Shown: positions 18,613-27,319 of the stretch, in pieces
How positions within the stretch are numbered: the first letter of the stretch is position 1
How the letters are laid out: each line of letters opens with the position of its first letter
Assembly (NCBI GenBank): GCA_937132065.1
Contig: CAKZNT010000086.1
Location: 1-64,000, forward strand
From: an uncultured Loktanella sp.
GTDB lineage: Bacteria > Pseudomonadota > Alphaproteobacteria > Rhodobacterales > Rhodobacteraceae
Reading direction: 5' to 3'
DNA: 64,000 bases
Notes under the pieces: model-generated
Told to the model about the DNA's origin: nothing
The model's input: only the letters and a program-made list of their open reading frames with translations
The model's database searches: none
Position numbers and translations under genes: made by a program

Positions 18613-19353
18613 TCATGTCTTTGACAGATGATAGCAGGCCGCGTCGACATCAAACGCTGAAATTCGATAGCCTTTGGAAAATGCCGTAGTCAGTGCCTCC
18701 CGCACGCGAAACCGTTCGGCAATCGCCTTCTCCAAATCGGTTGACAATAGTTTATCCAGATCATTCGGAATTTTTACTTTCACGCAGTTTTCGGAAGATG
18801 CCGAGGCGGCGGCACCATCCCTCTTTGCACATTTCGCCAACGCCTCGACATGGGGCGCATTCAAAACCCAGTCTGCCACCAGACGGTCTGAGGCGACGCC
18901 GGCGTTGATGCCCTCCATTTTGCCGTAGTAATCCTCGTGATATGTTCCGGCTGTGGCACCGAGGCGCGTGATGTTCAGCCCTGCATTGATGCGGCGCAGT
19001 GGATCATAGGTCCAGCGCACCAAGGTGATACCCCGCGAAAGGCACCAGTCGCGCTGGAACCATTTCAGTTTCAGACCCAGCCCCATGCCGCGGCTGTCGG
19101 GATGCACGGCGAGCCGGTGGGAGTGTTGAACATGCGCCTGTGATGTCGGAAAACCGAAGAGAAAACCCAGCATCCGCCCATCTTTGAACGCGCCCGCTAC
19201 CAGCCCACCTTCGTGTTGGATTGCAAGCATAAGGTCGGAGTTGTCGGGCTGGTCGTCCTCTCCCCAAACGGTTTTCTGGAATTGTTCCGAGTCTTTGAGT
19301 TCTGCAACACCCGACAGTTCTCGCAGCACCAGGCCCTGGTTCTGAATGTTCAT
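18613..19353 (-). CDS. GNAT-family N-acyltransferase (COG3375-like)
   Basis: The 246-residue protein has a GNAT core at residues 40-150: MLAIQHEGGLVAGAF, GFLFGFP, HSHRLAVHPDSRGMGLGLKLKWFQRDWC with the acyl-CoA pyrophosphate loop RGMGLG, and YDPLRRINAGLNITRLGA. The sequence fits COG3375. In Geobacillus a GNAT of this kind, next to an N-succinylamino-acid racemase, succinylates D-amino acids. Here it overlaps the racemase-like gene by 4 bases, so the same role is likely. Succinyl versus acetyl donor cannot be decided from sequence. Confidence 0.78.
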   Translation of the reverse strand: MNIQNQGLVLRELSGVAELKDSEQFQKTVWGEDDQPDNSDLMLAIQHEGGLVAGAFKDGRMLGFLFGFPTSQAHVQHSHRLAVHPDSRGMGLGLKLKWFQRDWCLSRGITLVRWTYDPLRRINAGLNITRLGATAGTYHEDYYGKMEGINAGVASDRLVADWVLNAPHVEALAKCAKRDGAAASASSENCVKVKIPNDLDKLLSTDLEKAIAERFRVREALTTAFSKGYRISAFDVDAACYHLSKT

Positions 19354-20489
19354 GTCTGGATCTCCTCGACATGGTCAGTGACGGTTGCAAGGTAATCGTA
19401 GTCCAACGTGACGCCGATGCCCGGTCCATTTGTGGGCACCGGCATCTGGCCGTTCGCAGCTTCGAGCGGTTCGTTGATGATATCGCGTTTGAAATAGCGG
19501 CTGGCGCTGGAAGTGTCGCCAGGCTTGGTGAAGTTCGCTAACGTCGCCAGATGGATATTGTGCGCGCGGCCAATGCCGCTTTCCAGCATCCCGCCACACC
19601 AGACCGGTGCATCAAAGGCAGCACAGGTGTCATGGATGGCGCGAGCGGCCATAAATCCGCCGACGCGGCCCACTTTTATGTTGATGACCCTCGCTGCACC
19701 GATTTCCAAGGCAACGCGCGCATCCTTGGCGTTTCTGATGCTTTCATCCAGACAAATGGCGGTCTTGACTAACTGTTGCAGTTTGGCATGATCGTGGATG
19801 TCGTCAAAGGCGAGGGGTTGTTCGATATAATCCAGCGCGAACTCGTCCAGAGCCCGAAGCACAGGCGTATCAGAGAGAGTATAGTCCGTATTTGCATCCA
19901 CCGTGAGTTTGATGTCGGGGTGGGCGGCGCGCACCGCTGCTACAATCTTTACGTCATGGCCCTGCGCGATCTTCAGTTTAGTGCGCTTATAACCCTGTGC
20001 GACGGATTCATCGACGCGCTCAAGCGTTTTTTCAATCGGCGCAATGCCAAGGCTTACGCCGACATCAACATGGTCACGAACCCCGCCAAGCGCGGCTTTC
20101 AATGGTAGGTTCAGGGTTTTGGCCCAGAGATCCCAGAACGCCATTTCCACCACCGCCTTGGCCATGCGGTTTCCTCGCCACGGCGAAAGGATTTGCTCCA
20201 GCTCGTAAGGTGTCGCAAAACGCTTCCCGACAATCTGCGGCAACAGCACGTCGCGCAGAAACGCCATGGCACCGGGAATGGTTTCCTCCAGATAATCGGG
20301 TGTCGGGTCCATGACGCCTTCGGCCACGCCCTCCAACCCTTCGCCCTTCAGCACAAGAAGGGGAAAGGTTTTGCCGGTCATGGTGCCGGTCGAGATCACA
20401 AACGGGGTCAGCAGCGGCAGGCTGACAATGCGCAGTTCGGCGGCCTCGATCAGGACGCCGGGACGTGGAGCGGGTTGAGATTGCAGCAT
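19350..20489 (-). CDS. N-acylamino-acid racemase / o-succinylbenzoate synthase family (enolase superfamily)
   Basis: The 379-residue enolase-superfamily protein carries the MenC/NAAAR catalytic set: KxK in [10 protein letters not shown] (about residues 168-172), metal ligands in [16 protein letters not shown] and CLDESI, and the second base Lys in [10 protein letters not shown]. o-Succinylbenzoate synthase and N-succinylamino-acid racemase share this sequence family. No menaquinone genes are nearby, while a GNAT acyltransferase and an amino-acid importer are, so racemase function is favoured. It would invert N-acyl-D-amino acids to the L form. The deacylase needed to finish the route is not in the window. 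Confidence 0.83.
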   Translation of the reverse strand: MLQSQPAPRPGVLIEAAELRIVSLPLLTPFVISTGTMTGKTFPLLVLKGEGLEGVAEGVMDPTPDYLEETIPGAMAFLRDVLLPQIVGKRFATPYELEQILSPWRGNRMAKAVVEMAFWDLWAKTLNLPLKAALGGVRDHVDVGVSLGIAPIEKTLERVDESVAQGYKRTKLKIAQGHDVKIVAAVRAAHPDIKLTVDANTDYTLSDTPVLRALDEFALDYIEQPLAFDDIHDHAKLQQLVKTAICLDESIRNAKDARVALEIGAARVINIKVGRVGGFMAARAIHDTCAAFDAPVWCGGMLESGIGRAHNIHLATLANFTKPGDTSSASRYFKRDIINEPLEAANGQMPVPTNGPGIGVTLDYDYLATVTDHVEEIQT

Positions 20490-20517
20490 CTAATTTGTCT
20501 TTCGTTCGAGTAGGGGC

Positions 20518-21276
20518 TTACATCACCTTGGCGATAAAGCGCTGGAATTCTTCGGTTTTTGGGTTGGCGAACATCTCGGCCGGCGGGCCTTGTTCCGCGA
20601 TGCGGCCTTCGTGCAGGAACACCACTTCCGAGGACACCTCGCGGGCAAATCCCATCTCGTGGGTGACAACGATCATGGTGCGCCCTTCGGCGGCCAGATC
20701 CTGCATGACTTTCAGAACCTCGCCCACCAGTTCAGGGTCCAGCGCAGAGGTGGGTTCGTCAAACAGGATTGCGTCGGGTTCCATCGCCAAGGCGCGCGCG
20801 ATTGCAACGCGCTGTTGCTGGCCGCCAGAAAGCTGCGAAGGATACATGTCCATCCGCTCTTCCAGCCCGACCCGGTTCAGCAGGGCTTCGGCCTTGTCGC
20901 GCGCCTCGGCCTTGCTTTCGCGTTTGACCTGAATCGGGCCTTCCATCACGTTTTCCAGAACGGTGCGGTGAGTCCACAGGTTAAATTGCTGAAACACCAT
21001 GCCCAGATGGCTGCGAATTTCTTCAATATGACGCGCGTTTTCTGGCTTGCCGTTTTTGACCAGCACTTCTTCGCCATGCACAGTGACTTTGCCCGAGGTT
21101 GGGGTTTCCAGAAAATTCAGACAACGCAGAAAGGTGCTTTTGCCGGACCCGGACGATCCGAGAATCGAGATCACGTCATGTTTGCGTGCTTCAAGCGAGA
21201 TGCCCTTGAGCACTTCGAGTGAGCCAAAGGATTTGTGTATGTCCTCGGCTTTCAGAATAAGTTCCGGCTGGGTCAT
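20518..21276 (-). CDS. Polar amino-acid ABC transporter ATP-binding protein
   Basis: The 252-residue ABC ATPase is of the HisP/GlnQ type: Walker [10 protein letters not shown], signature LSGGQQQRV, Walker [17 protein letters not shown] and switch VTHEMGFA. The family energises import of polar amino acids. It overlaps the upstream permease gene by 4 bases, in an operon transcribed binding protein, two permeases, ATPase, racemase, acyltransferase. Confidence 0.93.
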   Translation of the reverse strand: MTQPELILKAEDIHKSFGSLEVLKGISLEARKHDVISILGSSGSGKSTFLRCLNFLETPTSGKVTVHGEEVLVKNGKPENARHIEEIRSHLGMVFQQFNLWTHRTVLENVMEGPIQVKRESKAEARDKAEALLNRVGLEERMDMYPSQLSGGQQQRVAIARALAMEPDAILFDEPTSALDPELVGEVLKVMQDLAAEGRTMIVVTHEMGFAREVSSEVVFLHEGRIAEQGPPAEMFANPKTEEFQRFIAKVM

Positions 21277-22007
21277 GCTTGGGTTTCCTTTTTGGCCGGC
21301 ACATGGGCACGTGGTTTTCCGGGGCGGTCGATATGGCGGCTGAGGCGGCGTTCAGATTGGTGCCAGAGCAGGACAAAGATCGCGGTGATGCACAGGTAGA
21401 TCAGAGCCGCCCACAGGTAGACCGAAAAATCGAAACTGCGCGAAAATATCTGGCGTGTGCGCCCCATCAGGTCGAACACGGTCACGATGCTGGCCAATGC
21501 GCTGGCTTTCATCAGCAGGATCACCTCGTTGCCCAGTGCGGGCCATGCAATGCGGTAGGCGTGCGGAAATATCACGCGGCGCAGGGCGCGCGCGCGGCTC
21601 ATGCCGATCGCCTTGGCCGCTTCGATTTCACCTTGTGGAACGCCCATGATGCCGCCCCGCAGAATTTCGGTTTGATAGGCGGTGGAGTTCAACACAAAGG
21701 CCAAAAGCGCGCAGTTGAAGGGATCACGAAAGAAGGCCCAAAGGCCCCATTCTTGTAGAAAGGGGCGAAATTGGCCCGAGCCATAGAAGATCAAAAATAG
21801 CTGCGCCAGGATTGGTGTGCCGCGCATGAACGATATGTAAAGGCGCAGCGGTGCTTGTGCGATGGGCGAGGAGTGCACCCGGACCAGGGCAAAGAACGGC
21901 GACACCATGCCGGCAATAAGCGCACCCAGCAGGGTCAGCTTGATCGTCATCAGCGTGCCGTCCAGCAAACGCGGCCAATATTGTATAAGGATATCCATGG
22001 GATTCAT
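21273..22007 (-). CDS. Polar amino-acid ABC transporter permease (HisM-like)
   Basis: The protein of about 244 residues has an N-terminal hydrophobic run (LTLLGALIAGMVSPFFALV) and the His/Glu/Gln/Arg permease signature, with an EAA-type loop AAKAIGMSRARALRRVIFPHAYRIAWPALGNEVI. The start at 22007 is chosen because GGAGG lies 8 bases upstream and an earlier in-frame codon adds an unrelated cysteine-rich stretch. It begins one base after the stop of the other permease. Confidence 0.9.
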   Translation of the reverse strand: MNPMDILIQYWPRLLDGTLMTIKLTLLGALIAGMVSPFFALVRVHSSPIAQAPLRLYISFMRGTPILAQLFLIFYGSGQFRPFLQEWGLWAFFRDPFNCALLAFVLNSTAYQTEILRGGIMGVPQGEIEAAKAIGMSRARALRRVIFPHAYRIAWPALGNEVILLMKASALASIVTVFDLMGRTRQIFSRSFDFSVYLWAALIYLCITAIFVLLWHQSERRLSRHIDRPGKPRAHVPAKKETQA

Positions 22008-22008
22008 T

Positions 22009-22716
22009 TCACGCCCTCCGGATGCCGCGATTGGCGCGGCGTTCCATGCGCGCCAGCACAATCTCTGACAGCACACACATGGCCCAGTAGATCAGGCACG
22101 CAGCAAGGTAGAAGGTGAACGGCTGTTTGGTCACGCCCACCGCCACCTTGGTCATGCGCATCAGATCGCTAAGCGCGATGACAGAAACAAGCGCGGTGTC
22201 TTTCAGCATGTTGATCCACAGGTTGCCCAATCCCGGCAGTGCAAATCGCCACAGCTGGGGCAACTGGATGCGGCGAAAGATTTGCGCGTCAGTCATTCCG
22301 ATTGCGCGCCCGGCTTCGGTCTGGCCGATATCGAGCGAATTGAATGCCCCCCGCAGCACTTCACCCGCAAAGGCCCCGAACACCATCCCAAGTGCTACAA
22401 CTCCTGCGGCAAAGGGACTGAAGTCAATGAACGTGGCGTCGGGGTTCCACCACTTCAGGGTTGCGTTCAGCAGCAGTCCAACACCGTTGTAGACAACAAA
22501 CAATGTCAGGATTTCCGGCAGGCCGCGCATGATGGTCGTGTAACCAAAGCCAATGGCACGCAATGCACTCAGCTTTGACTTGGATGCAAAGGCTGCGAGA
22601 AAGCCCAGGCAAAGCCCGACAGGTAGCGTGACGATCGCCAGTTGCACCGTGATCGCCAGCCCCCGAAGGATTTCGTCCCCCCAGCCGGTATCGCCGTATG
22701 AGAATAGTTCAAACAT
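22009..22716 (-). CDS. Polar amino-acid ABC transporter permease (HisQ-like)
   Basis: The 235-residue integral membrane protein has the family motif LAITVQLAIVTLPVGLCLGFLAA and the EAA loop EAGRAIGMTDAQIFRRIQLPQLWRFALPGLGNLWINMLKDTALVS. It pairs with the second permease to form the transmembrane channel. It lies 33 bp downstream of the binding-protein gene. Confidence 0.91.
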   Translation of the reverse strand: MFELFSYGDTGWGDEILRGLAITVQLAIVTLPVGLCLGFLAAFASKSKLSALRAIGFGYTTIMRGLPEILTLFVVYNGVGLLLNATLKWWNPDATFIDFSPFAAGVVALGMVFGAFAGEVLRGAFNSLDIGQTEAGRAIGMTDAQIFRRIQLPQLWRFALPGLGNLWINMLKDTALVSVIALSDLMRMTKVAVGVTKQPFTFYLAACLIYWAMCVLSEIVLARMERRANRGIRRA

Positions 22717-22749
22717 AGATGACCTTTCTTGCCAGGAGAACGAGGGAGA

Positions 22750-23523
22750 TTACTTCATCGTGTAGACATCGATGTCGAAATACTTGTCGTTGATCGCCTT
22801 GTAGGTGCCGTCGGCGCGGATCTCGGCCAGCGCGGCGTTCAGCTTTTCGCGCAGGTCATCGTCTTCCTGACGCACGGCGATGCCCACGCCTTCGCCAACA
22901 AAAGCCGGATCGGTAATAGGATCACCGGCCAGTTCGCAACAGCCGCCATCGTCGGACTTGGTGGTCCAGTCCAGCATTGGCAGCATGTCACCGACCTGCA
23001 TGTCGATACGACCGCTGGCCATGTCCAGGTTCACTTCATCCTGCGTTGGATAAAGGCGGATATCGGCATCGGGGTAGGTGGCCTCGATGAAGTCGGCCTG
23101 GGTGGTGCCCGATTGTGCGCCGATCACCTTATCCGACAGGGCGTCATTGGTGAATTCGGTGATGCCCGCGCCTTTGGGAGTGACATGGGTCATTGCTGCC
23201 AGATAGTAGGGATCGGTGAAATCCACCTGCTTTTTACGCTCTTCAGTGATGAACATCGACGCGATGATGAAATCGTATTTGTTGGCCAGCAGGCCGGGGA
23301 TGATCCCGTCCCAGTCCTGCGCAACCAAATCGCATTCGACGCCGATGCGGTTGCACAGCTCCAACCCGATCTCGACGTCGAACCCGGCGATCTTGCCATC
23401 GGCTTCGATGTAGTTGAATGGAGGGTATGCCCCCTCGGTCCCAAGTCGCAGGGTCTCTGCGGATGCAATTTGCGCTGTAGTTGCGACAAGTATGGCTGAC
23501 GCCAGTATGTTTCTGAGTTTCAT
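22750..23523 (-). CDS. Polar amino-acid ABC transporter substrate-binding protein
   Basis: The protein of about 257 residues has a signal peptide (MKLRNILASAILVATTAQIASA) and the family 3 solute-binding fold: LRLGTEGAYPPFNYIEADGKIAGFDVEIGLELC, WDGIIPGLLANKYDFIIASMFITEERKKQVDFTDPYY and IGAQSGTTQADFIE. It resembles lysine/arginine/ornithine or cationic amino-acid binders (LAO/HisJ), but stereochemistry of the ligand cannot be read from sequence. AGGAAACC precedes the ATG at 23523. Confidence 0.9.
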   Translation of the reverse strand: MKLRNILASAILVATTAQIASAETLRLGTEGAYPPFNYIEADGKIAGFDVEIGLELCNRIGVECDLVAQDWDGIIPGLLANKYDFIIASMFITEERKKQVDFTDPYYLAAMTHVTPKGAGITEFTNDALSDKVIGAQSGTTQADFIEATYPDADIRLYPTQDEVNLDMASGRIDMQVGDMLPMLDWTTKSDDGGCCELAGDPITDPAFVGEGVGIAVRQEDDDLREKLNAALAEIRADGTYKAINDKYFDIDVYTMK

Positions 23524-23554
23524 TTGGTTTCCTCCCATTGGATTTCAGTTTTCT

Positions 23555-24493
23555 TCATTTTGCGATAGTTGCGATCGGGTCACCGACATGGCCAGTAATG
23601 CTGCCGTAAAGTTTGGCAAACCGGCTCAGGCGGTCTTCGACGTCGGGCCCGAGTTCCATGCAGACACTGTTGATCATTAGGTTTGACAGGCTTGCCATCT
23701 GCGCTGTCGAATCCCAGAACTGGTTGAACTGGGTCGGCACCGCAAAAACCTCGTCAGCGTTGTCCCGCGCCCAGTCGCAAAACAGGTCGGTGACAATGGT
23801 CACTGGAACACTGGCCGCTTGCGCTTCCTGCGCCAACACCTTGGCCATCCGGGAATACCGGCGCGCCTCGAATATCACCAGGCATGCGTCCTGATCGGAG
23901 GCCAGCACTTCGGCGAAGTTGCCACCCGCCAGATCAAGCAGCATCACGCGGTCCCGCAGGTATTGCATCTGGTTGGCAAAATACTGCGCCAACCCGCGTT
24001 CGGTCTGGAAGCCTGCCACATAGACATTGGCTGTGTGGGCCAGCCGTTCGGCCACAGTCTGCCATTCTGGTGTTCCGGCATATTCATAGATTCGAACCAC
24101 TGCGGCGATTTCCATTTCCATGCCGTCGGTCAGATGGGTATTGTCCTTGCGGGCACTGCTGTGCATCTCGTTCAGCCGGTCGCTCACCAGCCATGGGTGA
24201 TCTCCCAGATCGGCTTTCAGGTGCTCTTTGAGGTCCTTGAAGCTTTTATATCCGGCTGAGCGACAAAAACGCCCGACTGTGGCCTCACTCACCTCAACCT
24301 TTGCGGCAAGGCTTGCGGCTGTCTCAAATGGAACCTCAGCCAACGTGCCCAACATATAGTTCGCGATGGATTTATCGGCTTTGGAGCCTGTTTTTAGAGC
24401 ATTCGATAATTTTGAACGAACGGTCATTGGCAAGGGCAAACTTTCCGAGAGGCGCAGTGGGAATCTGAGGTTATGGTGAAAGTTTTCTGACAT
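23555..24493 (-). CDS. RpiR/MurR-family transcriptional regulator with SIS domain
   Basis: The 312-residue protein has an N-terminal RpiR helix-turn-helix (IANYMLGTLAEVPFETAASLAAKVEVSEATVGRFCRSAGYKSFKDLKEHL) and a C-terminal SIS-like domain, where LAHTANVYVAGFQTERGLAQYFANQMQYL and VTIVTDLFCDW lie. SIS domains usually bind phosphosugars or N-acetylated amino sugars. It is the first gene of the amino-acid cassette and probably controls it. Whether its effector is a sugar phosphate or another acyl compound is open. Confidence 0.87.
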   Translation of the reverse strand: MSENFHHNLRFPLRLSESLPLPMTVRSKLSNALKTGSKADKSIANYMLGTLAEVPFETAASLAAKVEVSEATVGRFCRSAGYKSFKDLKEHLKADLGDHPWLVSDRLNEMHSSARKDNTHLTDGMEMEIAAVVRIYEYAGTPEWQTVAERLAHTANVYVAGFQTERGLAQYFANQMQYLRDRVMLLDLAGGNFAEVLASDQDACLVIFEARRYSRMAKVLAQEAQAASVPVTIVTDLFCDWARDNADEVFAVPTQFNQFWDSTAQMASLSNLMINSVCMELGPDVEDRLSRFAKLYGSITGHVGDPIATIAK

Positions 24494-25009
24494 TTAGTCA
24501 AGTGCTGCATGTAATCTGTCAGGTTGGCGTCACTAACGGAGCCCGGCAGCACTTTGATTCAAAGTAGGTTTTTTGCATCAGCTGGGACTCAAAGTGATGA
24601 GTTCAAGCGGCTGGACACATTGATCTTGCGGTTGTTAGCCATAGCCACGTGCAAGGCCATCTCCCCCTTGATGGATGGGGCGACGCAATCTGAAAGCCCT
24701 TTAATTGTTGGGCTTAGGAGGTGTCGTCGGAATTTGTAGCATTGGTTGTAGCATCGCTATGGTCATGACACCTTGGAGAGAAGTCGTAGCACGAGTTCGC
24801 TTGGAGTTTGCATAGGCAATTGGCGGACTTCAAGTGCTGGATGGTTTTGCGCCCGCATAGGTTGACATTGAAGTCTTGCCAACATATTTGGATTGGAACG
24901 GCTTGATCGGCCGGTGGCACTTACGAAGTTCGGTGTAGGTGACAAAGAGATCACAGCACATGCTGCGCCCAAAATGTTCTGCTATTCCACCGAACGTGGA
25001 GAAGCAAAT
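24494..25009. other. Module boundary without a confident gene
   Basis: This 516-bp gap contains the third att-like site (24659-24757) and no credible protein. A 71-codon frame at 24524-24739 reads ISPLMDGA over the att core, echoing DusA VAPMMD, but has no other protein character. Further TAGCA/GTAGCAC-like motifs occur up to 24790. Confidence 0.6.
24659..24757 (+). repeat. Third att-like site inside the island (attM)
   Basis: The core at 24659-24682 matches the attL core region in 18 of 24 positions, including TGATGGATGGG. At 24737-24754 TAGCATTGGTTGTAGCAT aligns with the arm repeat near attL, and the core-to-arm spacing is 67 bp compared with 68 bp there. The shared architecture is much stronger evidence than the core alone and marks a boundary between two integrated modules. 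Confidence 0.65.
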
Positions 25010-26863
25010 ATGACCAAGACATCATCAAAAATTTTGTCTAAATACCTTCCGTTTGGCGAATTTCATGTCGCGGAGCTGACTGATACCAAACCCGACCATA
25101 TCCGCGGGGCGGCCCGCCGCTTGAGGCGCGATAGAGAAGACATAAAGTATAACAGCGCATTGAATTTCATTTCCAAGGAGATGGGGTTCCGCGAAGGGTT
25201 CGCTGGCTACAAGAAGAGCTATGCACGCGAAGTTAATGAATTCATGCGGCGTCACGGCCTCGTCAAGTCGGGCCTTTCTGACCCAAAGACTTTTGATCGA
25301 CCCATCCGCATAGGGTTGGAACAGATTTCACACCGTTGGTTTCGATCAGAGCATGAGCGTCCATCACGCGTTTTTACGGGAGCAGGGGTTGAGTGGATCG
25401 ATCTCTTAATAGTGGCCCTAGCTATGCCGGACTTTAAGGTTGTGAACCCTCACACTGGAGAAACACTCTGCCACCGCGAAGAGATTGACCGTGTTCGGCG
25501 GGATCCTCCCAACCAATGGGTTATTCATGGCGGAGTGCACAATCTCACCTTTTCAAGGTGTTTTGAGCTGAATAATTTGTTGGGAAGTCAGCTGTTGTCA
25601 TTTGCGGATGAGGCGGATCCCAAGCCGAAAACTAATGTGTCTCAGTTATATTTCCCCAATTCAATGAAGCCAGAGGACGCAGCCTCGGAACAGATGGAGA
25701 GCCTGGACGGAGCCGGAATTCTTGCGCGTGTGATTGCGGATTTGAAGCAAGGTTGGGTCGACATCATTCCGCTTAACAAGAAACTGGTTTTCTTGCGAGA
25801 CTGGCAGGGTGGTTTTGATTTTGTGTTTCCACGATTTCGCGCGGAACCTTTCAACCATAACATTCACGCCGCCTACCTAAAGAATGCAGATGTTCCAAAG
25901 TCGGATGATAGCTACCATTTCCAACGTTGGCTTTACTTCGAATACGACGGTTGGAGAGAGCTGGATGAGCATGCCGCCGAGACCGAATTTTATGCCCAAG
26001 GTGGGCTGGCAAGAAATTATCCTGGATCAGGCGAAGTTTTGCGCTCTTACCTGCTGAAGAATGGCCGCTACTCGGCGCCATCCAAGAAGGCTCGTTTGGC
26101 TGATGGGTTCAAAAAGGTGAGGGTTGGCGACAAGTATCTGGCGGTGTCAGATCCGATTTCGATTTCTCGGTTCCGTGAGTTTATGACAGTCGAAAATGAA
26201 CACTATGCAGCGTATCGCCCCACGGCGCCGGATCAAGATGATTGGCAGCAATGCAATTCGGAAGGGGATGTGGCCACGGCGCCGGCATCTGTGACTTGGT
26301 ATGACGCCTGCGCCTACGTGACTTCCGTCAGCAAGAAGAGAAAACTGCCAGTTCGACTTCCTACCGAAGAGGAATGGCTTGAAATATGTCACGAATTTCG
26401 CTCAGCACTTCAAGTGGGTTCGATGGATACTCACTACGGGGAGGCAGATCGTGTAGTGGCAACAGGTGAGTGCAGTCCGGTTCACGGATTTTTTGGCACC
26501 AGATACAAGTGCTCCGAAGCTGAAATTCCGTGTGAGCAGACTAAAGACGGTGTCAGCTTGCTCAGAGCTATCGACTTTGGGGAATGGCTTTTGCCCAAAG
26601 GGGCTGCGATAAATTCACGTCATTTTGGGGCGATGAATATGGTGCCTCTTCATCTTATGGATGAGCAAGACACCGTTGCGAACGGTGGTGCCAGTGTTTC
26701 GCCAAAGTGGGGCGATAGAGTTTCCGCGACGCGGGATCGGATGCCACTAAAGTCTACAGGTGCATACAAGGGGTGGCGGATTGGGTTCAGGCTTGTCTAC
26801 GAAATTGACGTAGCGAGTGAGCCAGGGGACGCATATCCGGACACGAAGTTAGCCGGTGCCTAA
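25010..26863 (+). CDS. Large protein with C-terminal SUMF1/FGE-like domain, function unknown
   Basis: The 617-residue protein starts at an ATG preceded by GGAG (frame extends to 24893 but those residues lack family character). Residues 1-90 are basic and helical (DHIRGAARRLRRDREDIKYNSALNFISKEMGF) and may bind nucleic acid or act as an adaptor. I do not recognise the middle 250 residues. The C-terminal 250 have the formylglycine-generating-enzyme/C-type-lectin-like fold: ISRFREFMT, SVTWYDACAYVTSVSKKRKLPVRLPTEEEWLEIC, GASVSPKWGDRVSATRDR and GWRIGFRLV. The catalytic cysteine pair of true FGE is not visible, so sulfatase maturation is unlikely; binding or sensing is more plausible. It is the main cargo of the right island module and is followed by a small glycine-rich peptide gene. 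Confidence 0.72.
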   Translation: MTKTSSKILSKYLPFGEFHVAELTDTKPDHIRGAARRLRRDREDIKYNSALNFISKEMGFREGFAGYKKSYAREVNEFMRRHGLVKSGLSDPKTFDRPIRIGLEQISHRWFRSEHERPSRVFTGAGVEWIDLLIVALAMPDFKVVNPHTGETLCHREEIDRVRRDPPNQWVIHGGVHNLTFSRCFELNNLLGSQLLSFADEADPKPKTNVSQLYFPNSMKPEDAASEQMESLDGAGILARVIADLKQGWVDIIPLNKKLVFLRDWQGGFDFVFPRFRAEPFNHNIHAAYLKNADVPKSDDSYHFQRWLYFEYDGWRELDEHAAETEFYAQGGLARNYPGSGEVLRSYLLKNGRYSAPSKKARLADGFKKVRVGDKYLAVSDPISISRFREFMTVENEHYAAYRPTAPDQDDWQQCNSEGDVATAPASVTWYDACAYVTSVSKKRKLPVRLPTEEEWLEICHEFRSALQVGSMDTHYGEADRVVATGECSPVHGFFGTRYKCSEAEIPCEQTKDGVSLLRAIDFGEWLLPKGAAINSRHFGAMNMVPLHLMDEQDTVANGGASVSPKWGDRVSATRDRMPLKSTGAYKGWRIGFRLVYEIDVASEPGDAYPDTKLAGA

Positions 26864-26926
26864 GCATGCTCAACACCGCAGGGCAAATAATCACTACAGA
26901 AAACAATCTAATCAAGGAGAGTAACA

Positions 26927-27031
26927 ATGGGTAAAGGTCAAGGAAGCGGCGGCGGATGGCCAAGCACGACAGGAAATCCGTCTGGTGGTGGACGGTCGAA
27001 TGGTCAAGCCGGTGGCGGCAAAGGTAAATAG
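26927..27031 (+). CDS. 34-residue glycine-rich peptide
   Basis: A 34-codon gene (MGKGQGSGGGWPSTTG at the start, ending in GGGKGK) follows a strong AAGGAGAG ribosome binding site with good spacing. It lies 63 bp after the SUMF1-fold gene and is followed by a terminator-like hairpin. Nearly half the residues are glycine, with one tryptophan, basic residues and no cysteine or acidic residue. There is no signal peptide. The tight setting (RBS, peptide, hairpin) argues for a real gene. It may be a ligand, substrate or toxin partner of the SUMF1-fold protein, which is inference. Confidence 0.65.
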   Translation: MGKGQGSGGGWPSTTGNPSGGGRSNGQAGGGKGK

Positions 27032-27040
27032 ACTATCGGG

Positions 27041-27066
27041 AGCGGGGGCGTTGATGCCCCCGCTTT
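27041..27066 (+). terminator. Rho-independent-type terminator after the small peptide gene
   Basis: AGCGGGGGC (27041-27049) and GCCCCCGCT (27056-27064) pair perfectly around a 6-base loop, with a short T-run (TTT). It closes the SUMF1-fold/peptide operon 10 bp after its last stop codon. Confidence 0.65.
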
Positions 27067-27086
27067 CCACGAACAGGGATGAGCGA

Positions 27087-27319
27087 TCAGCGCGAGCGGA
27101 TATCTTTCGGTAGAAATCTATCAAAGAGCGGTGCTCCGAAGTGCAGTGTCCCTCCTGAAACCGTGACATAGTTGCCTGACTTTTCATTGATCGTTCCCGG
27201 AAGCCGGAACACGCGGGCAGGGTCACTGCAGAGAGGATCAGCTCCAAATCGTGAAGAAAGACCGATGAGTGACATTGAGGCTGGTCGTAGTCTGACCATA
27301 TTTGAGAAAGGATCGCCTC
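27087..27319 (-). pseudogene. Fragment resembling a plasmid replication/primase protein
   Basis: The minus-strand frame through this stretch includes CSDPARVFRLPGTINEKSG. The RxxRLPGTxNxKxG pattern is common in primase/RepB-like replication proteins of plasmids and integrative elements. The frame begins directly where the integrase reading frame ends, lacks a plausible start, and stops after about 75 codons. It is best seen as a fragment left by a deletion that also removed the integrase C-terminus. Family assignment rests on one motif. Confidence 0.4.

Noticed and set aside
18390..18653. A minus-strand frame of 87 codons over the left junction
   Set aside because: It is antisense to the dusA remnant and att site and has no protein character or ribosome site.
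25010..27031. A diversity-generating retroelement with the SUMF1-fold protein as variable target
   Set aside because: The C-terminal fold is like DGR targets, but no reverse transcriptase, accessory protein or template repeat is visible in the island.
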